44,433 bases of DNA from Symbiodinium natans (Eukaryota > Sar > Dinophyceae > Suessiales > Symbiodiniaceae), in NCBI GenBank assembly GCA_905221605.1, contig CAJNDS010000003.1, positions 1,089,676-1,134,108 on the forward strand, in the 5' to 3' direction. Below the pieces are notes generated by a model. The model saw only the letters and a program-made list of their open reading frames with translations. It did not search any database and was not told the DNA's origin. Positions within the stretch are counted from its first letter, which is position 1. Each line of letters opens with the position of its first letter. The translations under genes were made by a program, and so were the position numbers. Shown here in pieces: positions 11,165 to 24,241 of this stretch.

Positions 11165-11310
11165 CATATATATATATATATATATAGACATATATAGATA
11201 TATATATATATATATATAGAGATAGATGGATAGATATAGATATAGATATAGACATAGACATAGACATAGATATAGATATAGATATATAGATATATATATA
11301 ATATGTATAT
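11165..11310. repeat. TA-rich microsatellite (TATA / TATAGA units)
   Basis: Alternating TA blocks are followed by TAGATA and AGACAT hexamer-like units and then more TA. A similar repeat lies at 19742-19920. Such tracts are self-complementary and easily expand. No coding content. Confidence 0.9.
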
Positions 11311-14300
11311 ATTTTCAACTATTTATTTATGTATGTATTTTGTTTATTAGTTTTTATATGTATGTATATACGGATGAATGGGCGTGTAAGAATATGTATA
11401 TACATGTACATAAATATACAGAGGTATACACACATCTCGCTCCCCTCTGGCTCTTACATGCTGACACGTCCGGAAACGGTTTAACCAAAGTAGTCTCGTC
11501 TGCGTTGAGGCAAGCACTGCTTCCAGCCCATTCAGCGGCAGGCCCGAACGGAGACAACTTTCCTTCTTGCTGCGGCCCGCCCTTAACAAACCAGGCTGAC
11601 GTGGAGGAGGGTGCGGAGACCTTGGGGCCTCTGGCACAATCCTGGCTAAACTCCGCCAGGCTCTTAAAGGCTTAGCGGCTTAGCGCACTTGCCTTCTCAG
11701 ACAAGGTGCAACTCCAATGTTGCTAGTCGATGATTTGCACAGTGGAAGGGCTACCATAGGGGAACTCTCATGACGAGAAGGGGGGAGGGGAGTGGGGCAG
11801 CCCTAATGCAGCCTTTGCAGCGCCAGCAACGCCTTGTGGAAAGACTTGCCAGACGAGGTGCAAGAAGTGCTCGAAGACTCTGCCGCCGGAAGCTAAGCAG
11901 CTGAGCAAAAGGAAGCGCTGCTAGGAAACGTCTCATGCATCTGATACTGTAACCAACCAATTGACCGAATCTGACTCGTTGATCCTTCTGCATGCTGTGT
12001 CTTTGCACCGGGTACAATTTGCTTTTTCAGGCACAGCATCTCAGTACCTGATACACTGCTGTCTCTCGCCGCTAATCCTTGGCATAGTTCAGCCATGTGG
12101 GCATGTATTGTAGCCGGCATGTAGAGAGATGAGCACAAGGGAGAGAAAAGAGAACGCCACTCTGTGAATGGACTCTGAGTTTTCTGAGTGTATCTAACAG
12201 CTACGCGAGAGGTCGCCGCCGACGAGATCGTCGCATGGAATGGCTCTCACGATCCGGCCGTGCACGAAGCCAAGCCTCCATGTCTTCCGTCAAGATCAAT
12301 TATGGATTCTTTTTGGGGTCAGATGCATCGGGGGCGCTGCGAAAAATGACGGTACGGCCTCCCACCTCGCGGAACACACTAGAGCATGTCTCGCGTAGGA
12401 GTTCTGCATTTTAGCCAGCCAACCTGTCGCACCCTGAGGCTGCGCGCGCCGCATGCCATCGAAGTGGAGAAGCGGCTCCGTGAGCGGGCCGAGCCTTGGG
12501 AAGACATCCGCAAGGCACAACGAGGGGGTTTCCCTGCATCTTTGCTGCCTGCGAAGTGCGAACGCGGCGAATGCTCATTGAAGCACCCACATGTCTGTCA
12601 GATGGCAATCGAGCCATGCATTGCCTATGTTAAATTCTCCAACGAAAACTGCCTACAGGACAGGCTTGGCGTACTGCTAAGCTACAAATAAGAAATCGAA
12701 ACGGTTCGTGTGGCCGGGCCCTGGCAAGGGGACACGAAAGGAGTATCGGTGGGCAGGAGGAGGGCTCCTGACTCGGACACCGATCGGTTACGGGAGCGGT
12801 GCACATTCGGGCACAGAAAAAGCTCGGCAGCACGGTTGTGTAGACCTTTACAAGCTTCCCCAGACTAGGATCTGAATGCCTCAGGCCTCCGGCCTCGGCG
12901 GATCTAAAAGGTTCTTGTGGGAGTCCTCTCTAGGCTTGGTGGAAGGGTGTCGAACAGCGTCTCAACATATCGTCGATCTGCGTTGTTCTGACAGTGGTAC
13001 CCCAACCTCCAAACCCATCAAACCCGACAAACCCTCGGCCGATGTCCTTGCGTTCGCAATGCCTACTCCAATGTTTACGCTTTCTTGTTCTGCGCTTTGC
13101 TATTGAACAGAGGCGACTGGAATCTCACATCATGGCTGCCACCCCAAGCGGTGTTGTCACCCGGCACAGGCCAAGCCTCCCTGCAGCTGTCGAGACGTCT
13201 TTTGCCGCAAGGTCGCGTTCTCACATATTCGAGTGTCACGAGTTGTACTGCATAGAAAGCTTGGATTTTGCACCGTGCAAGTGCATCGAGCACTCTCTCT
13301 TGTTCCAAATTAGGTACTAGCCGAGAAGAGCTCCTTTGTTTTGTTGTTTGTGGCCATGACATCATGGCCGAGGATTTGCCAGTGGACGGCGAAGCGTGCT
13401 GCCCTCATAATTTCTGCTTCAGCGATCGGGACAGCTACTGCCGCTCCGCTGCCACCCCACTGCCCCACTCTAACAGTTTGATTGGAGCGCAGTAGTAGAA
13501 GCGATGACTTTACAGCGGGTGCCAAGTCTGGCCATCGGCACCGTGTACACCTTCCGGCTTCGTGTGCACGACGGCTTCCGCTGGTCGGTCTGGACAGAGC
13601 ACTGCCCGGCCGTCCAAGCACCCTGGCCAGGATGAAGAGCTGCGTTAAGATCGTATGCCATCTACTCATGCCATCCTTGTCCATGGATCTGCGAGAGTCT
13701 TCGCCTTCTGAAAGGTGCTGAGACCAATGCCGAAGGCTTGCATCAGTCCATTGCAGTCCCTGGGAGTCTGCAACGTTAACGTAGAGGTGAAGAGGTGAAA
13801 GCTGCATTAGCTTGTGGACTATTCCTGGGCGATGTATGAGTCTGCGAGGACAGCCTCTCCCCAACACCAACATTGGGTGAGGACCTGTTTTCTTCGTTGA
13901 AGCACATGAGTCCATCTCTCTCTACATAGCTTTTTGCGATCGCAGGACTCGACACTAGAAGCAGGACATACCATGGATGGGAGGCACTCCGGCAGATTTC
14001 CATGGTATAACTTGGCGTCACTTCGAAGGCGCACGGCGCGTGTTTTTCTTTTTTATGTGGCTGTTTCTTTCTGCAGGTTCCAGACAGAGCTTGGCCACGC
14101 CCATAGCACGCTGTTGCTGCTCCTAGCTTGCTGCTTTTTGCAGATGTGGGGGCTTAGTCTCGCTCTTCAGTGCAGAGCCTGCCTTTGTCCTGAGGCCTAG
14201 AAGTTGAAGCTCGGTTTGGAAGTCTTCTGTTCAAGGGACAGGCGTGGACGCTGACTCGTTGACTCTGTCCAGACAAAGGTTGCGGGCAGCGAATTGCCGT

Positions 14301-16693
14301 AAGCCTCCGAATCCGACTCAAGGCGGCGGTTCCAGCGGGTGCTCAGCACGAGAAAGTCGTCCTTGAGGCAGAGCCCACAGTGTGATTGACCTTGACTTGC
14401 TCCTCGTTGAAGACAGCCTGGGTCTTTCATTGCTCGCTTGCTCAGGCCGGACCAGTCAGCTTTGTAGCGACCTTACGTGATTTTCTGGTTGCCCAACGAC
14501 TTACTCGTTAGAGAGCTCAGCTCAGAACGATCTTTGCTAGCCAATGCTGCTGCGCCCGCGCCCTACTAGGTCGACGAGCATCGAAGTCTTCCCAAGGCCA
14601 CGATTTCACGTCACAGATGGATCTTCTCGAGTGCACGTGCTCATCATGCTTGCAAGCGGTCCAGGCGACACCCTTGCTGACGAACCCTGGTGGAGATCCG
14701 TGGCCGCGAAGCCCCAAGCATGATACCTTTGAGCTGTCAGCAGATCATGAAAAATGCTTCCTAGCAATTTCGACATGCTGGCATGCTCCAGAGTGAATTG
14801 CTCCGCCTCTCTGAGAATTGGTGCCGAACCCAAGAAGTTCATCATGAGGACAAAGGCTCGAACTGCCGAGAGCTTGGCGAGAGATGATCAGCTTGCCTTC
14901 CAATGACTCAAGCCAGGGGCCGCATGCAACAGATGCTGTGTTTTTGGTGTTGTATTTAATGTGCTAGAAGCAGCACCAGCATTGGCAGATCGATTTTGCA
15001 GTCACTCTGCGTGTTTGAGGTCTATGCTGAGCGCTTGCCCGACAGCAGCAATGACAACGACATTGACATCTCCTTGCCACCCTCATACCCCGAGGCCATA
15101 ACATGCACAGAGGTACTCAGGTACCCGAAATAGCATCCCGGGTTTGTCTGCTTTGCTACAATTTGCGACAGATGGGTAGCCCATGGTAAGCCAGCCGTGC
15201 AGAAACCCTCCCGTTGCCTCCTGTCGCCTCGATTCACTGTCATCGGGTTGCGGCGGTGATGCAACCTCTGGCCGTCGAATAAGCTCTCAGGCTTGGGACG
15301 CCCCCGATCAGAAAGCCATTTAAAGTGCTCCACCATCTCAAGTTCGTGTTGCGATAGGAGGAAACCAGAGTGCCAAGTCCTGAACTGTCCTGAACACCAG
15401 GTATCTATCCCATGTCGCCACAAGCTGGACGGTTCTGCCGGATCACCCTAAGAAACAAGAGAGAATGACTACAATCTTCGTTGTTGGCCAGGACCGCCCC
15501 CACAACGACGACTTCAGAGAGGCCCGGGTTCCAGAAGGTTGCAGGGGGTTTCAGCAAGCTTTGATGCAGCGGTTGCAAAAAGGACCAGCCTTGACACCCC
15601 AATCCGATCGAGTTGGAGGACCCTTTGGGCAGGCGCTGGCGGTGACACTGCCGTGAATGAGGCAGGGGAAAGTTTGCGATTGCAAAAACATGATGTGCTC
15701 CAACGGGATCCAGGGTTCAAGGCCTTCGGATATTGTCCAGTCGTTTCGATCCGCCTGTGTTTCAAGGCAAGCGTAGAACTAACTTGAGTTGTGCCTTCCA
15801 CTATAGAGATGCCTCGTGTCTCTCTGCCATTTGGGCCTTGAGTGGTCTTCAACCTCGATTCTTGACGCATCCCTGCGCACGGCCGATTCGGAGTGACTTC
15901 GTTCCACCACCCGCCGTTTGGCCCAAAAATTGCCAAGGTTTGGGGTTGTTCGCGCCCTTCCTTCGAGCAACGTCCACGCAGCATCGAAAAATGTCCAAAG
16001 AGCAAATGGGCGCTGATTTAGTTGCAATCTGTACACCGCACCCATATGATGGAAGTTCCTGTTGTAATTCAAGTGGCTTTGCAGGCTGTAGCACAGCAGC
16101 TGTAGCTAGTCTTGCTGAAGTGTGGCCACGGGCTGCTGCAGACACATACCTTCGCAACTTCTCCGCATAAGGCTGACTGCTGGCCAGACGCGTAGCTCTT
16201 GCCCTCCCGAGGTCTTCTCAAGTTCTCACATCGTATGCCAAGGCTGAAATGGGCGACATGGCCAAGGCTGTGACATGGATTCTCCTGCTGCTTTGCTGGG
16301 GCAGCGCTTCCCTTACACAAGCTGCTGCTCCCCAAACAAACGAGCTGTGTGTGTGTGTGTGTGTGTTGCGTTGAGAGTTTGAGCAAAGCAAGCTGAGACG
16401 ATCAGGCCATGGATCAGTGTATCTTTGCGAGCACACAAGCCTAAGGTGCCCGCGCCTTTAACCTGACCTTTGATGATGAAGGGATGTTGAACCCGGCCTG
16501 CTGGCTGAATTGGGAGGCGGGCAGCATCAACGCAGTCTAGGCTGAAGGCCGCATGGCATCATGAGACGCCCGGCTTGTCACGTGGCGTATGCGCACCCAT
16601 AGTGGAGGAAGAATGCGGCCGAGATTGCCGCCGAAGCTTCATGGAAATAGGCTAACAGTATGCAGTATGCAGCTGCTGCCTTTTGCATTGCAG
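11311..16693. other. Long stretch with no convincing gene
   Basis: ORFs of up to about 200 codons occur, for example on the minus strand at 13310-13915 and the plus strand at 12386-12691, but they overlap others in competing frames, lack recognisable motifs and do not chain across AG-G splice sites as the esterase does. A plain GT microsatellite is at 16346-16366. Confidence 0.4.
16346..16366. repeat. (GT)n microsatellite
   Basis: An uninterrupted GT dinucleotide repeat of about ten units. No neighbouring gene is recognised. Confidence 0.9.
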
Positions 16694-16775
16694 GTGGTCT
16701 ATGCTGACGACAAGCCAGCACTAGATGCGTGCTCAGTGTCGATGGAAGAACAGTCGCTGGCTGTGCCTTTGGCGA
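16694..16775 (+). CDS. Candidate exon of an unidentified gene
   Basis: After TTGCAG and an exon G, a frame reads VVYADDKPALDACSVSMEEQ and stays open to 16849. The acceptor fits the local AG-G rule and the first part is protein-like, but there are no partner exons or family motifs, so this is weak. Confidence 0.2.
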
Positions 16776-19741
16776 ACAGTATTTTAACAGTTCTTGTTGG
16801 ATCGCTTGCCGGGCGCTATCCAGGAATGTTGAGAAAGCCCCCTCTTTAAAGTAAGGCTGCGCACTCTCCACACTTGTAGCACAGGCCACTGCGATCATTG
16901 AATGTCATAGTTGTCTGTTCTCTGCACTCTGTGTGCAGAACCAGGTAGTGTTCATCAAATGCTTGAATCTCGGCCGCAAGCAGCTCTCTGGAGACAACGC
17001 GACTTGACTCTCTGCTTCTTTGGTTCGCCACCAAACATGCTGGGCGACATGCCCAGAATGAGGGGGTGCTGTTGGACTAGCAGCGTTTGGCGACTGTAGA
17101 ATTTAGTTCCATGGCCGACCGGCTTTGCAGCCTTTTCCAAGTTTTGTTCAGCTCGGTCGTGTTGCGTGTTGAGCGGAATCCCCATGCCGCTTAAGAAACG
17201 TGGCCGTCTTCTACGCGTTCTTCACCTTCTGCGTAAAAGCCCTGTCCGAGCCTGAGGTTCTGCGAGCTAGGCTGCTAAAGTAGGCAACAGTGCCTTTGAC
17301 TGTTCGGAAGGTTTCATGCTACAGCAGTCATGGGTGAATGGCTGCTCAGGTGCCAATCAACACTGTGAGTACGACAGCTCGCCGTCCAGTTGAGGTACGT
17401 TGAGGGAAGAACTCTTAGCTCGAAACATTCCGAGATGCGTCGAAAGGATGACGCTCTCATCGATTTCCCCTATCGCACAGCCGGCTCAGAAACAGGTTTG
17501 GGGCTGAGAGCTTAGAGAGTTTAAGGGCCGCCGGGGCTTCAGATCAATCCATAAAGACTGAGAAATACTTCCGGAGAGGAGAGCTTACACCTTTCGAGTG
17601 AGCTTCTCAAGCTTTGCATACGGGCTTCAACAGGCAGATGCCTGCACCATCACCACACAGAGCGACGGTGCTTCGTCATCTGCTTGCAGCAAGCTGTGCA
17701 ACGGCTGCCAATGGTCTTGAATTCGCGATGCCCATGGCAGCCTCTGCTGCAAAGAAGCCGGCCAAAAAGCTGGTATCAAATCATGACAGGCTTGGCAAGA
17801 GATGTACCGCAGACGCGGTTCCTAAAAACACAGGGAAATCTTTGGCACCGCGGATGCAGCCATGAGCGCGCAAGGCAGATGCCACTGCAAGGCAAGCCCC
17901 TGCTCTGAGCAACTGTCGTTAAACGCAGGCATGCTCGAGATGGGACTTTGGCTTGTGAAGTTCGCAACATTCAACTTAAGCAGAGGTGTCTCACGCCAGT
18001 TTGCCAAGGAAGCGGTTCGCAGTTGTTGACAGACTGCAGCCGAATTCTTGATGACTGTCTGGCGGGTATGCTTCAGGCCGACAAGTGAGAGAGAAGCACT
18101 GGAACAGTTTGAAGGGGCCGAAGTCAATAGCAGCGGAAGCTTCCTGCCGGCAGTAGGAATTGCCCCTAGCAGCGTCTGGTGGTAAAAGAGAGAGAAGAAT
18201 GAGACGGCCAGGCTCGCATGATGGTGATGATGGTGATGACTGTGTTTGTGTTGTCTTTGGCACAATTCCACTTGCTAAGTTTAAGCAACTAAGCAAGTTT
18301 AACCCTCCATGTCCATGCTCCAAGTGTGTATTGGGCCGATGGTCGAATATGCAGAGTGGAACCGTTTCTGCAACTTGTAAGAGTCTGGCTAGGACACCGG
18401 CTTAATAGTGACGAAGGCAATTGCTGGCAGAGCTGTTTCGGTGTGAGAGGGAGGCACTTTCCTTGAAGCAACGTGCAAGCTCGGAAGGCGCCCACTCCGT
18501 GCACAGACTCTCCCCCGTGTGGCGGCTCAGCACTTCCCTCACATGAAGCCAAGTTAAAGTTCTCAACGCTCGCCCTCAAGCTCATTCGAGAAAGGTCTCG
18601 GTCCACAATGCGGTCAGCAAGTCTCTAATGATGTTTGTGCTTGCTCTTCGTGCCCAACAGAATCTCCTCGGACTGTTCAAGTGCTTCCTTACATATGCAT
18701 AGGCCCTCGCATGTTGATGTGAGGGCTCATCCTCAAACCTCACATGATACCCAAATCAATCCTCGGTGATGATACCAAGGTGCTGCGGCTTCGCCTGCAG
18801 AGCGATGGAAGCGCAGGAACTGGAAGCTACCTGGCCCCACATGACTCTGGTACACAGAAGCACCACAAGGCGTCATGTGTCTGCTCAGCAGGCTCTGCGG
18901 CTCTCGTCCCTCGATGCTGAGCTTCTGCTTGAGCTGGGGCTTACAATCGCAACGTGTAGCCACATGTCACAGCCCAGAGTTACAGTACTCAGACAACTCC
19001 GCTTTCGCACAAGTTAAAACAGTTAAGGGCCGGTCCGTGTCAATGACTTACATGGACTGGCTGTAGCGTGTAGAATAGACTAGGGAACTATCTGGCTAAG
19101 CCACGCCCAATCAAAAGGCCACAGCTTGCTTGCTGCATCCTGCACAGAGGACGATCTTGTTGTCTTCGACAGGGTTTCTCCCGAAGCCTCATGAAGGATG
19201 TGTTTGATGTGTGTTCGGGTCTGCTTGCCGAACGTGCGCCGCTGCTTTTTGAGCTGCGGGGGCGTGCCCTCAACACCAACCGGCAGCAGGCCTTGGCGCA
19301 GAGTAAAGCACGGCTCTTTCTGTTCTCAAGCGGTTGGATGTCGTAGCGCCATTGGCATCATCAGAACGTGCGCGAAGTGCAACTAGCATACGCCTGTATG
19401 TTTGTTCTTGTCCCGCAGGGATGTACCTGAACTCGGTGCTTGAATCCATCGGCTCAGATAGCGGGACTGCTCCGCTGCTGCCTTCTTTGCTCTGTTGATG
19501 GGTTGTAGACCCTTCTTTTTCAGGAGTTATTCCGCCGAGGATATTTACAGGCTCAGGTCCAAGCTGACAGGGGTAGCAGCTTGCACGAGGCCATAGTGTC
19601 TTGTTCACAGAGAGCATGTCTCCTCAGCCTTCCAGATGCCATCAGAATCGAGGCTAAACGAGGCCATCTTCAACCTTCCTGAGGAGGCATCGAACCCCCT
19701 CTGCTCCTCTGCAGTTTGCTGCACGCACGCACACAAAAACT

Positions 19742-19920
19742 TTATATGGATATATATATATATATATATAGATATATATATATATAGATATATATGTATA
19801 TATATATATATACATGCATGTACAAGATGCATCTACCTATATACTTATATGCATGTGCACACACATAGCTCGGCATAATTACACACACATGTATACATAT
19901 ATGTATGTATATATACATAT
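19742..19920. repeat. TA-rich microsatellite with TATAGA and ATGTATAC variants
   Basis: Runs of TA alternating with GATATA and CATGTA variants, interrupted by about 70 bases of less regular sequence. It resembles the repeat at 11165-11310 in the use of TATATAGATATA blocks. Confidence 0.85.
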
Positions 19921-20627
19921 GGCAACAAAAGGGCTGGATGACATGTCTTCTGTAAATGTCATACGTTGACGGCAGTTGCCGGTTGCAGTCTTCATGCTGT
20001 CAAGCACAGAACATATCGTAGCATGGGCAGTGTCACCTCCAGGAAGTCTTTCCTACGCCAAGCCATCCATACATCCATGCATCCATGCATCTCTGGTTGG
20101 ATGAGATGCTTCAGTGTCATTGCAGAGTTCCAGGCAGCGCCAAGACCGCCCCCGAAGGAAGCGGGAGGAACACAAGAATCCGGCAACCCTGTCAACAAAC
20201 CTTGAAACTATCCCAGCCATCTGGGGTCCGTTGCAACAAAGCGCATACGGGACGGGCCGTAGGGCCTGGCACCCTCTTCTCCGTGCAGCTTCGCGAGCGC
20301 TTCGTGAGCCGCTGGAGTGGCCCCTCGATACGCTTTGAAATGCTTTGAACCGAGAAGGGCCGAGAACGTGGCTCAATGACAATGCGCAGATAGAGGCACG
20401 CACAGGCGCCTGCAATGCGAACCTGCTTGTCAAAGCTCTCTTCGGCCTTTGAAGCGCCAACGAGACGTGAAGTCGGGATGATCATTACCAGTTGCATGCT
20501 TGTGCTGTGTGCCTGCTTCCACGAACCGTTTGATTGCCTTGCATGGGCCGATAGGATACCCTCGACGACAGCACCACGGAACAGCTCTTCAAGGCCAGAT
20601 TGTTTTTTCGAGCCATGGATAGAGATG

Positions 20628-20628
<1 letters not shown>

Positions 20629-20671
<43 letters not shown>
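20629..20671. repeat. (TC)n microsatellite
   Basis: About twenty perfect TC units. On the minus strand this is a GA repeat, giving the artificial Arg/Glu run in one ORF there. Confidence 0.95.
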
Positions 20672-20672
<1 letters not shown>

Positions 20673-21267
20673 AGAGACCAGACGGCATCACGCCACAAAG
20701 CAGAGGCTGTACAAAAAATCAAGAAGTCTTTTGCTGGTGGCAAGTGCTGTGCTAAGCTTTGCTGCAATCAAAGTCTACTGTAGCTGCCGATTTGATTGGT
20801 TGACATCGGGTTCTTGGCACAACTTGCAACAAACACCACGGCTGTCACCATGCTTGCAGCAGCATGAGTGAAGCTAAGGTGCGACAGAGACCCTAACTTC
20901 TACTACGACTATGTGGCTTTGTTGTCGACAATGTGCGGGCCTTCTGAGGTGCCGATGAGTTCTTGAAAGCTTACCGTGCTCTTTCGGCAACCTGCCACAA
21001 GGTGTGACAAGGTGATTTGAGCTCTCGTTGAACGCCCAGGCAGAACCAGCACTTCTTCGGCCCCAAGCAAACAAAGCTACTGCTCGATTGGCTGCACGAG
21101 GCAGGAGCGGAAGACACAGACTCGCGCGCATGTGATGCCAGTGTTGGTTATCTCTGGCCAGGCAGTCAAATCGCCCCCCGGCGAGGCGCATGTTGCCCAA
21201 CCGGCTGCAAATCACAAAAGCTCGCATAGCGAGCTTTCGCGTTTCCATCTGCGTTAGCAGTACGGGC

Positions 21268-21363
21268 TTCCCCCCTTTCTCCCCCTCCCTCCCCCTTCCC
21301 CCGTGCCCCTGAATCAGCGGACGGCCCTTTTTACCCAAACGAGACCCTCCCCCCCCTCCCCCC
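21268..21363. repeat. C-rich tracts (G-rich on the minus strand)
   Basis: Two polypyrimidine blocks contain several runs of 4-7 C. The complementary strand has many closely spaced G runs that could in principle form G-quadruplexes. No gene assignment. Confidence 0.6.
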
Positions 21364-21564
21364 GACACAATTCCTTTTGTCACTTTGATCCTGGCCTTGG
21401 CAGGATAAAAGCGGCTCGAAAAGCTCTTCCTCCACAAAGGAACTGAGTGGTGATGCTGGGATGCTGGCAGCACCATGTTGACTCAAGGTTGACTCACATG
21501 TAGCAGGTTCGCCATCACTGTGAGCACCCAACGCAGCTGCTCTTTTGGCAATGAACTTTGCCAG

Positions 21565-21624
21565 GACATCGCAAGACTGGAGGCCGACAATGCAAAGATG
21601 ATCAAGGAGATTGAGCAGATGCAG
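21565..21624 (+). CDS. Candidate coiled-coil micro-exon 1 of an unidentified protein
   Basis: Bounded by TTTGCCAG plus exon G at the left and CAG followed by GACACG at the right (GA donor). The 60-base exon is phase 0 at both ends and reads 20 residues starting DIARLEADNAKMIKEIEQ, with the heptad-like spacing of a coiled coil. It joins in phase to the 30-base exon at 22040. The protein family is not identified; I infer a coiled-coil structural protein. Confidence 0.45.
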
Positions 21625-22039
21625 GACACGGCTCCTGTGGTTTTGGGGTTGTGGGCACCTGAGCTCCAAAATTCAGTAGCCTACGTAGCCTATGTAACTC
21701 TAAAAAGTGGATGGAGTAACAGATGTGGCAAAGTCACCACAGCATACCCAGTCGGGCGAGTCGGGGAGAAGCGATATAGAAGCAAGCATGCAAGAAAGCT
21801 CACGCAAACATTCACCATGCATTTAGCACTCATCAGCATCACCATCATCATCATCGAGAAGGATCAACCACACACCGGACAAGCTCCAGTGTTGCTGTGT
21901 TGCTCAGACAGCTGACGCCACGATCGCTTCATAGCAGAATGAATCGCCACATTTCGTCTGAGTTCTTGCATATGGCCGTACTGCGGCGAGCTGCCGAGCG
22001 AGTTTGCATGCACATCATGGCTCTGGTGGCTTCCTTCAG

Positions 22040-22069
22040 GAGCTCACTGCTGCTATCCAAGTCCTCCAG
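22040..22069 (+). CDS. Candidate coiled-coil micro-exon 2
   Basis: Only 30 bases, bounded by TTCCTTCAG plus exon G and by CAG followed by GCAAGC (GC donor). It reads ELTAAIQVLQ in phase 0 and continues the helical pattern of the exon at 21565-21624. The intervening intron would be 415 bp. Confidence 0.4.
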
Positions 22070-22129
22070 GCAAGCCAGAGAAAAGCATTAAGAGCTCAGA
22101 TTGCAACTTGGCACTCGTTTCTTCTCTGC

Positions 22130-22253
22130 AGCTTTCTCTTGTCGAGGGCTTCAAGCTGCCGAAAAGCATCACCACTGCGCCGTCCACCAGTGAGAAACCG
22201 TTGGCCTCCCAGCTTGACAAGTACGGAACCCAAGTACGGAACCCTGTTTAGCC
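22130..22253 (+). CDS. Candidate exon with an internal 13-bp tandem duplication
   Basis: A frame reading LQLSLVEGFKLPKSITTAPS and then SEKPLASQLDKYGTQ is open to a TAG at 22251-22253. It could be a third exon of the coiled-coil gene. A 13-bp unit, aagtacggaaccc, is duplicated in tandem at 22219-22244 within it, so the end of this frame may be altered or non-coding. Confidence 0.3.
22219..22244. repeat. 13-bp perfect tandem duplication
   Basis: Two head-to-tail copies of aagtacggaaccc at 22219-22231 and 22232-22244. The duplication shifts any reading frame that crosses it. Confidence 0.9.
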
Positions 22254-23254
22254 GAGAAGGTTCTCCTCTGCTCACGGCTGCCGATGAAATCCCGCCACTC
22301 CGAAAGACATGCTGTTGCGCACGGCTTTGTAGAGTTCTCATCTTTAGGTCTGCATCAAAGAGGAAGAGACGGGGCAAGGTGCGGACCCTTCTTCTCCCTT
22401 CTGATGAAGACTGGCGCGCAATTTGTTCATGGCAGGGCGCAACTGGTGAAAACAGCTGAGCGTGAAGCACGCGCTATATCTCTTTCTATTGGTGTCCAGG
22501 TCTGTCGTGAAGGTCACGAAATGCCCTTTAAAGTTCGAAGGTGAACAAGGAAAGTGCGGATTCAACAGCTTGAAGTCCAGTTTTCGCAGCTTTTTTTGAG
22601 TCGCTGCTTTACTGTTGGCGCTGCACCTTCGAATCTGGGACAGACACGTAGCTGTAATCTGCTCAGGAGTGACATGGGCGGCGGAAAGTTGCAACTCTAG
22701 GGACACTGCGGCGTGCAGTGTTGCAAAAGAGAGCATGGAACTGGGCAGGCAAGCATTGCTCTTGCTGCATTGAGAGCCCGTGCAGTGTGGATCCCTTGAA
22801 GGGACGAGCCTCAGTGTGTTGGCCATGCAACAAGTTAGGCTCAAGCCACGTTCAGGTGAAGCAAACACATGCCGATGTCCAAGCACACCTGCTTCAGCAC
22901 CAGCAAGCCTGTAGCAAAACCTTGCTGCCTTTGTTCGTTTGACTGAATCTCCACCGGCGAATGTCTTCTAACGAGGCCGTGACCGACAGGTTGACATTCT
23001 GTGTCTGCCGGCTGATCCTTTGCACAGGCTGGTGCCGTCACCAACCAACCCGGGTCGAAGCCTCTACGGCAGTCTGCAACTTTCTTCAGTCACCGCAGTT
23101 TTGGAAGATCTGTCTACCAGAGGCCCTTGGAACGGCTAAAGATCGGCTTCAAGGCCCGGGAGCTCCGATGAACGTTGTAAACCGTCGCTCTCCATTCGCT
23201 CAGAGCTTTGTGCCCAAAGGATTCCTGCAACTGCTGAGTAGTTGTTGGTGCTGT
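22254..23254. other. No convincing gene content
   Basis: Competing short ORFs only. A sequence at about 22852-22862 (TTAGGCTCAAG) resembles the 3' end of the dinoflagellate spliced leader but is too short and mismatched to call a relic. Confidence 0.35.
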
Positions 23255-23400
23255 GCTTCCCTTCCTGGAATCCGTCAAGGGCCTGACCAAGAACTTCGAG
23301 ACACCTGCGGCAGCTTCAGAAGAGGAGCCCACACAATTTGCCATCTGTCTGGAGTCAACTGCTGTTATTGCCTCACACCAGTTGAATCTAAAGTTTTAAG
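23255..23400 (+). CDS. Candidate exon of an unidentified gene
   Basis: A frame reads LPFLESVKGLTKNFETPAAA and continues SEEEPTQFAICLESTAVI, ending at a TAA near 23400. An acceptor GTCAAG plus G lies inside it at about 23279. The acidic, Ala/Pro-containing linker is protein-like. It may belong with the coiled-coil pieces upstream; not demonstrated. Confidence 0.3.
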
Positions 23401-24241
23401 CCTTTGTAAGGCCCCGCCTCAACCACAACGGTCAGAAAGGGATGTAGAGTTTCCCTGACACCCTCAACGAGCCCAGAGGATTACGGAGGCTGAGGAAATC
23501 GTTGGCTTCGGGCCGGGGTTTTTGAGAAGGACCTTATTAGTCCTTCACTGCACACGCATTCCAAGCCGGGTGTAGTAAACACAGGCAAAGCACAAACGCA
23601 ATCTGTAGACGTCCACTCCAGCATCTCCATCACAGGTACAGGACACTGCCATGGAGCCCAATGCCGCAGGCGCTCCGAGTGCAGTCTGTCACAGTCTGTC
23701 ATGTGTACTCGTAGATCAGAGCTCTTCCACACACTAGGTATAGGGCCAGGCTGAGCGCATAAAAGCGTCATCCACTCAAGCTCAGACAAAGTGGGGGAAG
23801 TCGGGGAGTGCTCCGGGACGTAAAAGGCCATTCCCGACCATCTTAAATGCCGGCGTACACTGACGTCCAGGATTCCTTCGGGCCCAAGAACATCTTGAGA
23901 GTTGACACGTCTCAAACGAATCGCTTCGAAGTAAAAGCTGATGTTCTGTGCCACTTCTGAAACAGGTGGTGGAGCCAATATGCCCGGCGCAAAGACTTCT
24001 AGAGATGCGGAGGTTTGCGTGCCTTAGCGTGCCTCGCGTGTTCCGTCTTTGAGTTGTGATTTGTTGTGACACGCGCAGCCTTTTACTGTACAAGTGGCCG
24101 AAGCGCCCTTGGAATTGCCAAAAGCGAACTCGAAGGCCCATGCGAAGCAGGCAGGGATCACCCGCTGACATTTGGCAGAATGCCGTGACATGCTCTTTGT
24201 GCTTTTTTTTGCAAGGTGTTTTGCTGCGCTGATCTGCCTCA

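Larger units (their letters stand above)
16850..21564. other. Stretch without recognised genes, rich in simple repeats
   Basis: The ORFs are short and mutually overlapping, and none shows a motif I can name. The visible structure is repeats: TA-rich at 19742-19920, a TC tract at 20629-20671 and C-rich blocks at 21268-21363. Confidence 0.4.

Noticed and set aside
13310-13915. 201-codon minus-strand ORF
   Set aside because: No recognisable family, no exon pattern and competing ORFs on the other strand.
22846-22864. Spliced-leader relic (TTAGGCTCAAG)
   Set aside because: Only about ten bases match the 3' end of the leader, with one mismatch, and no gene starts after it.
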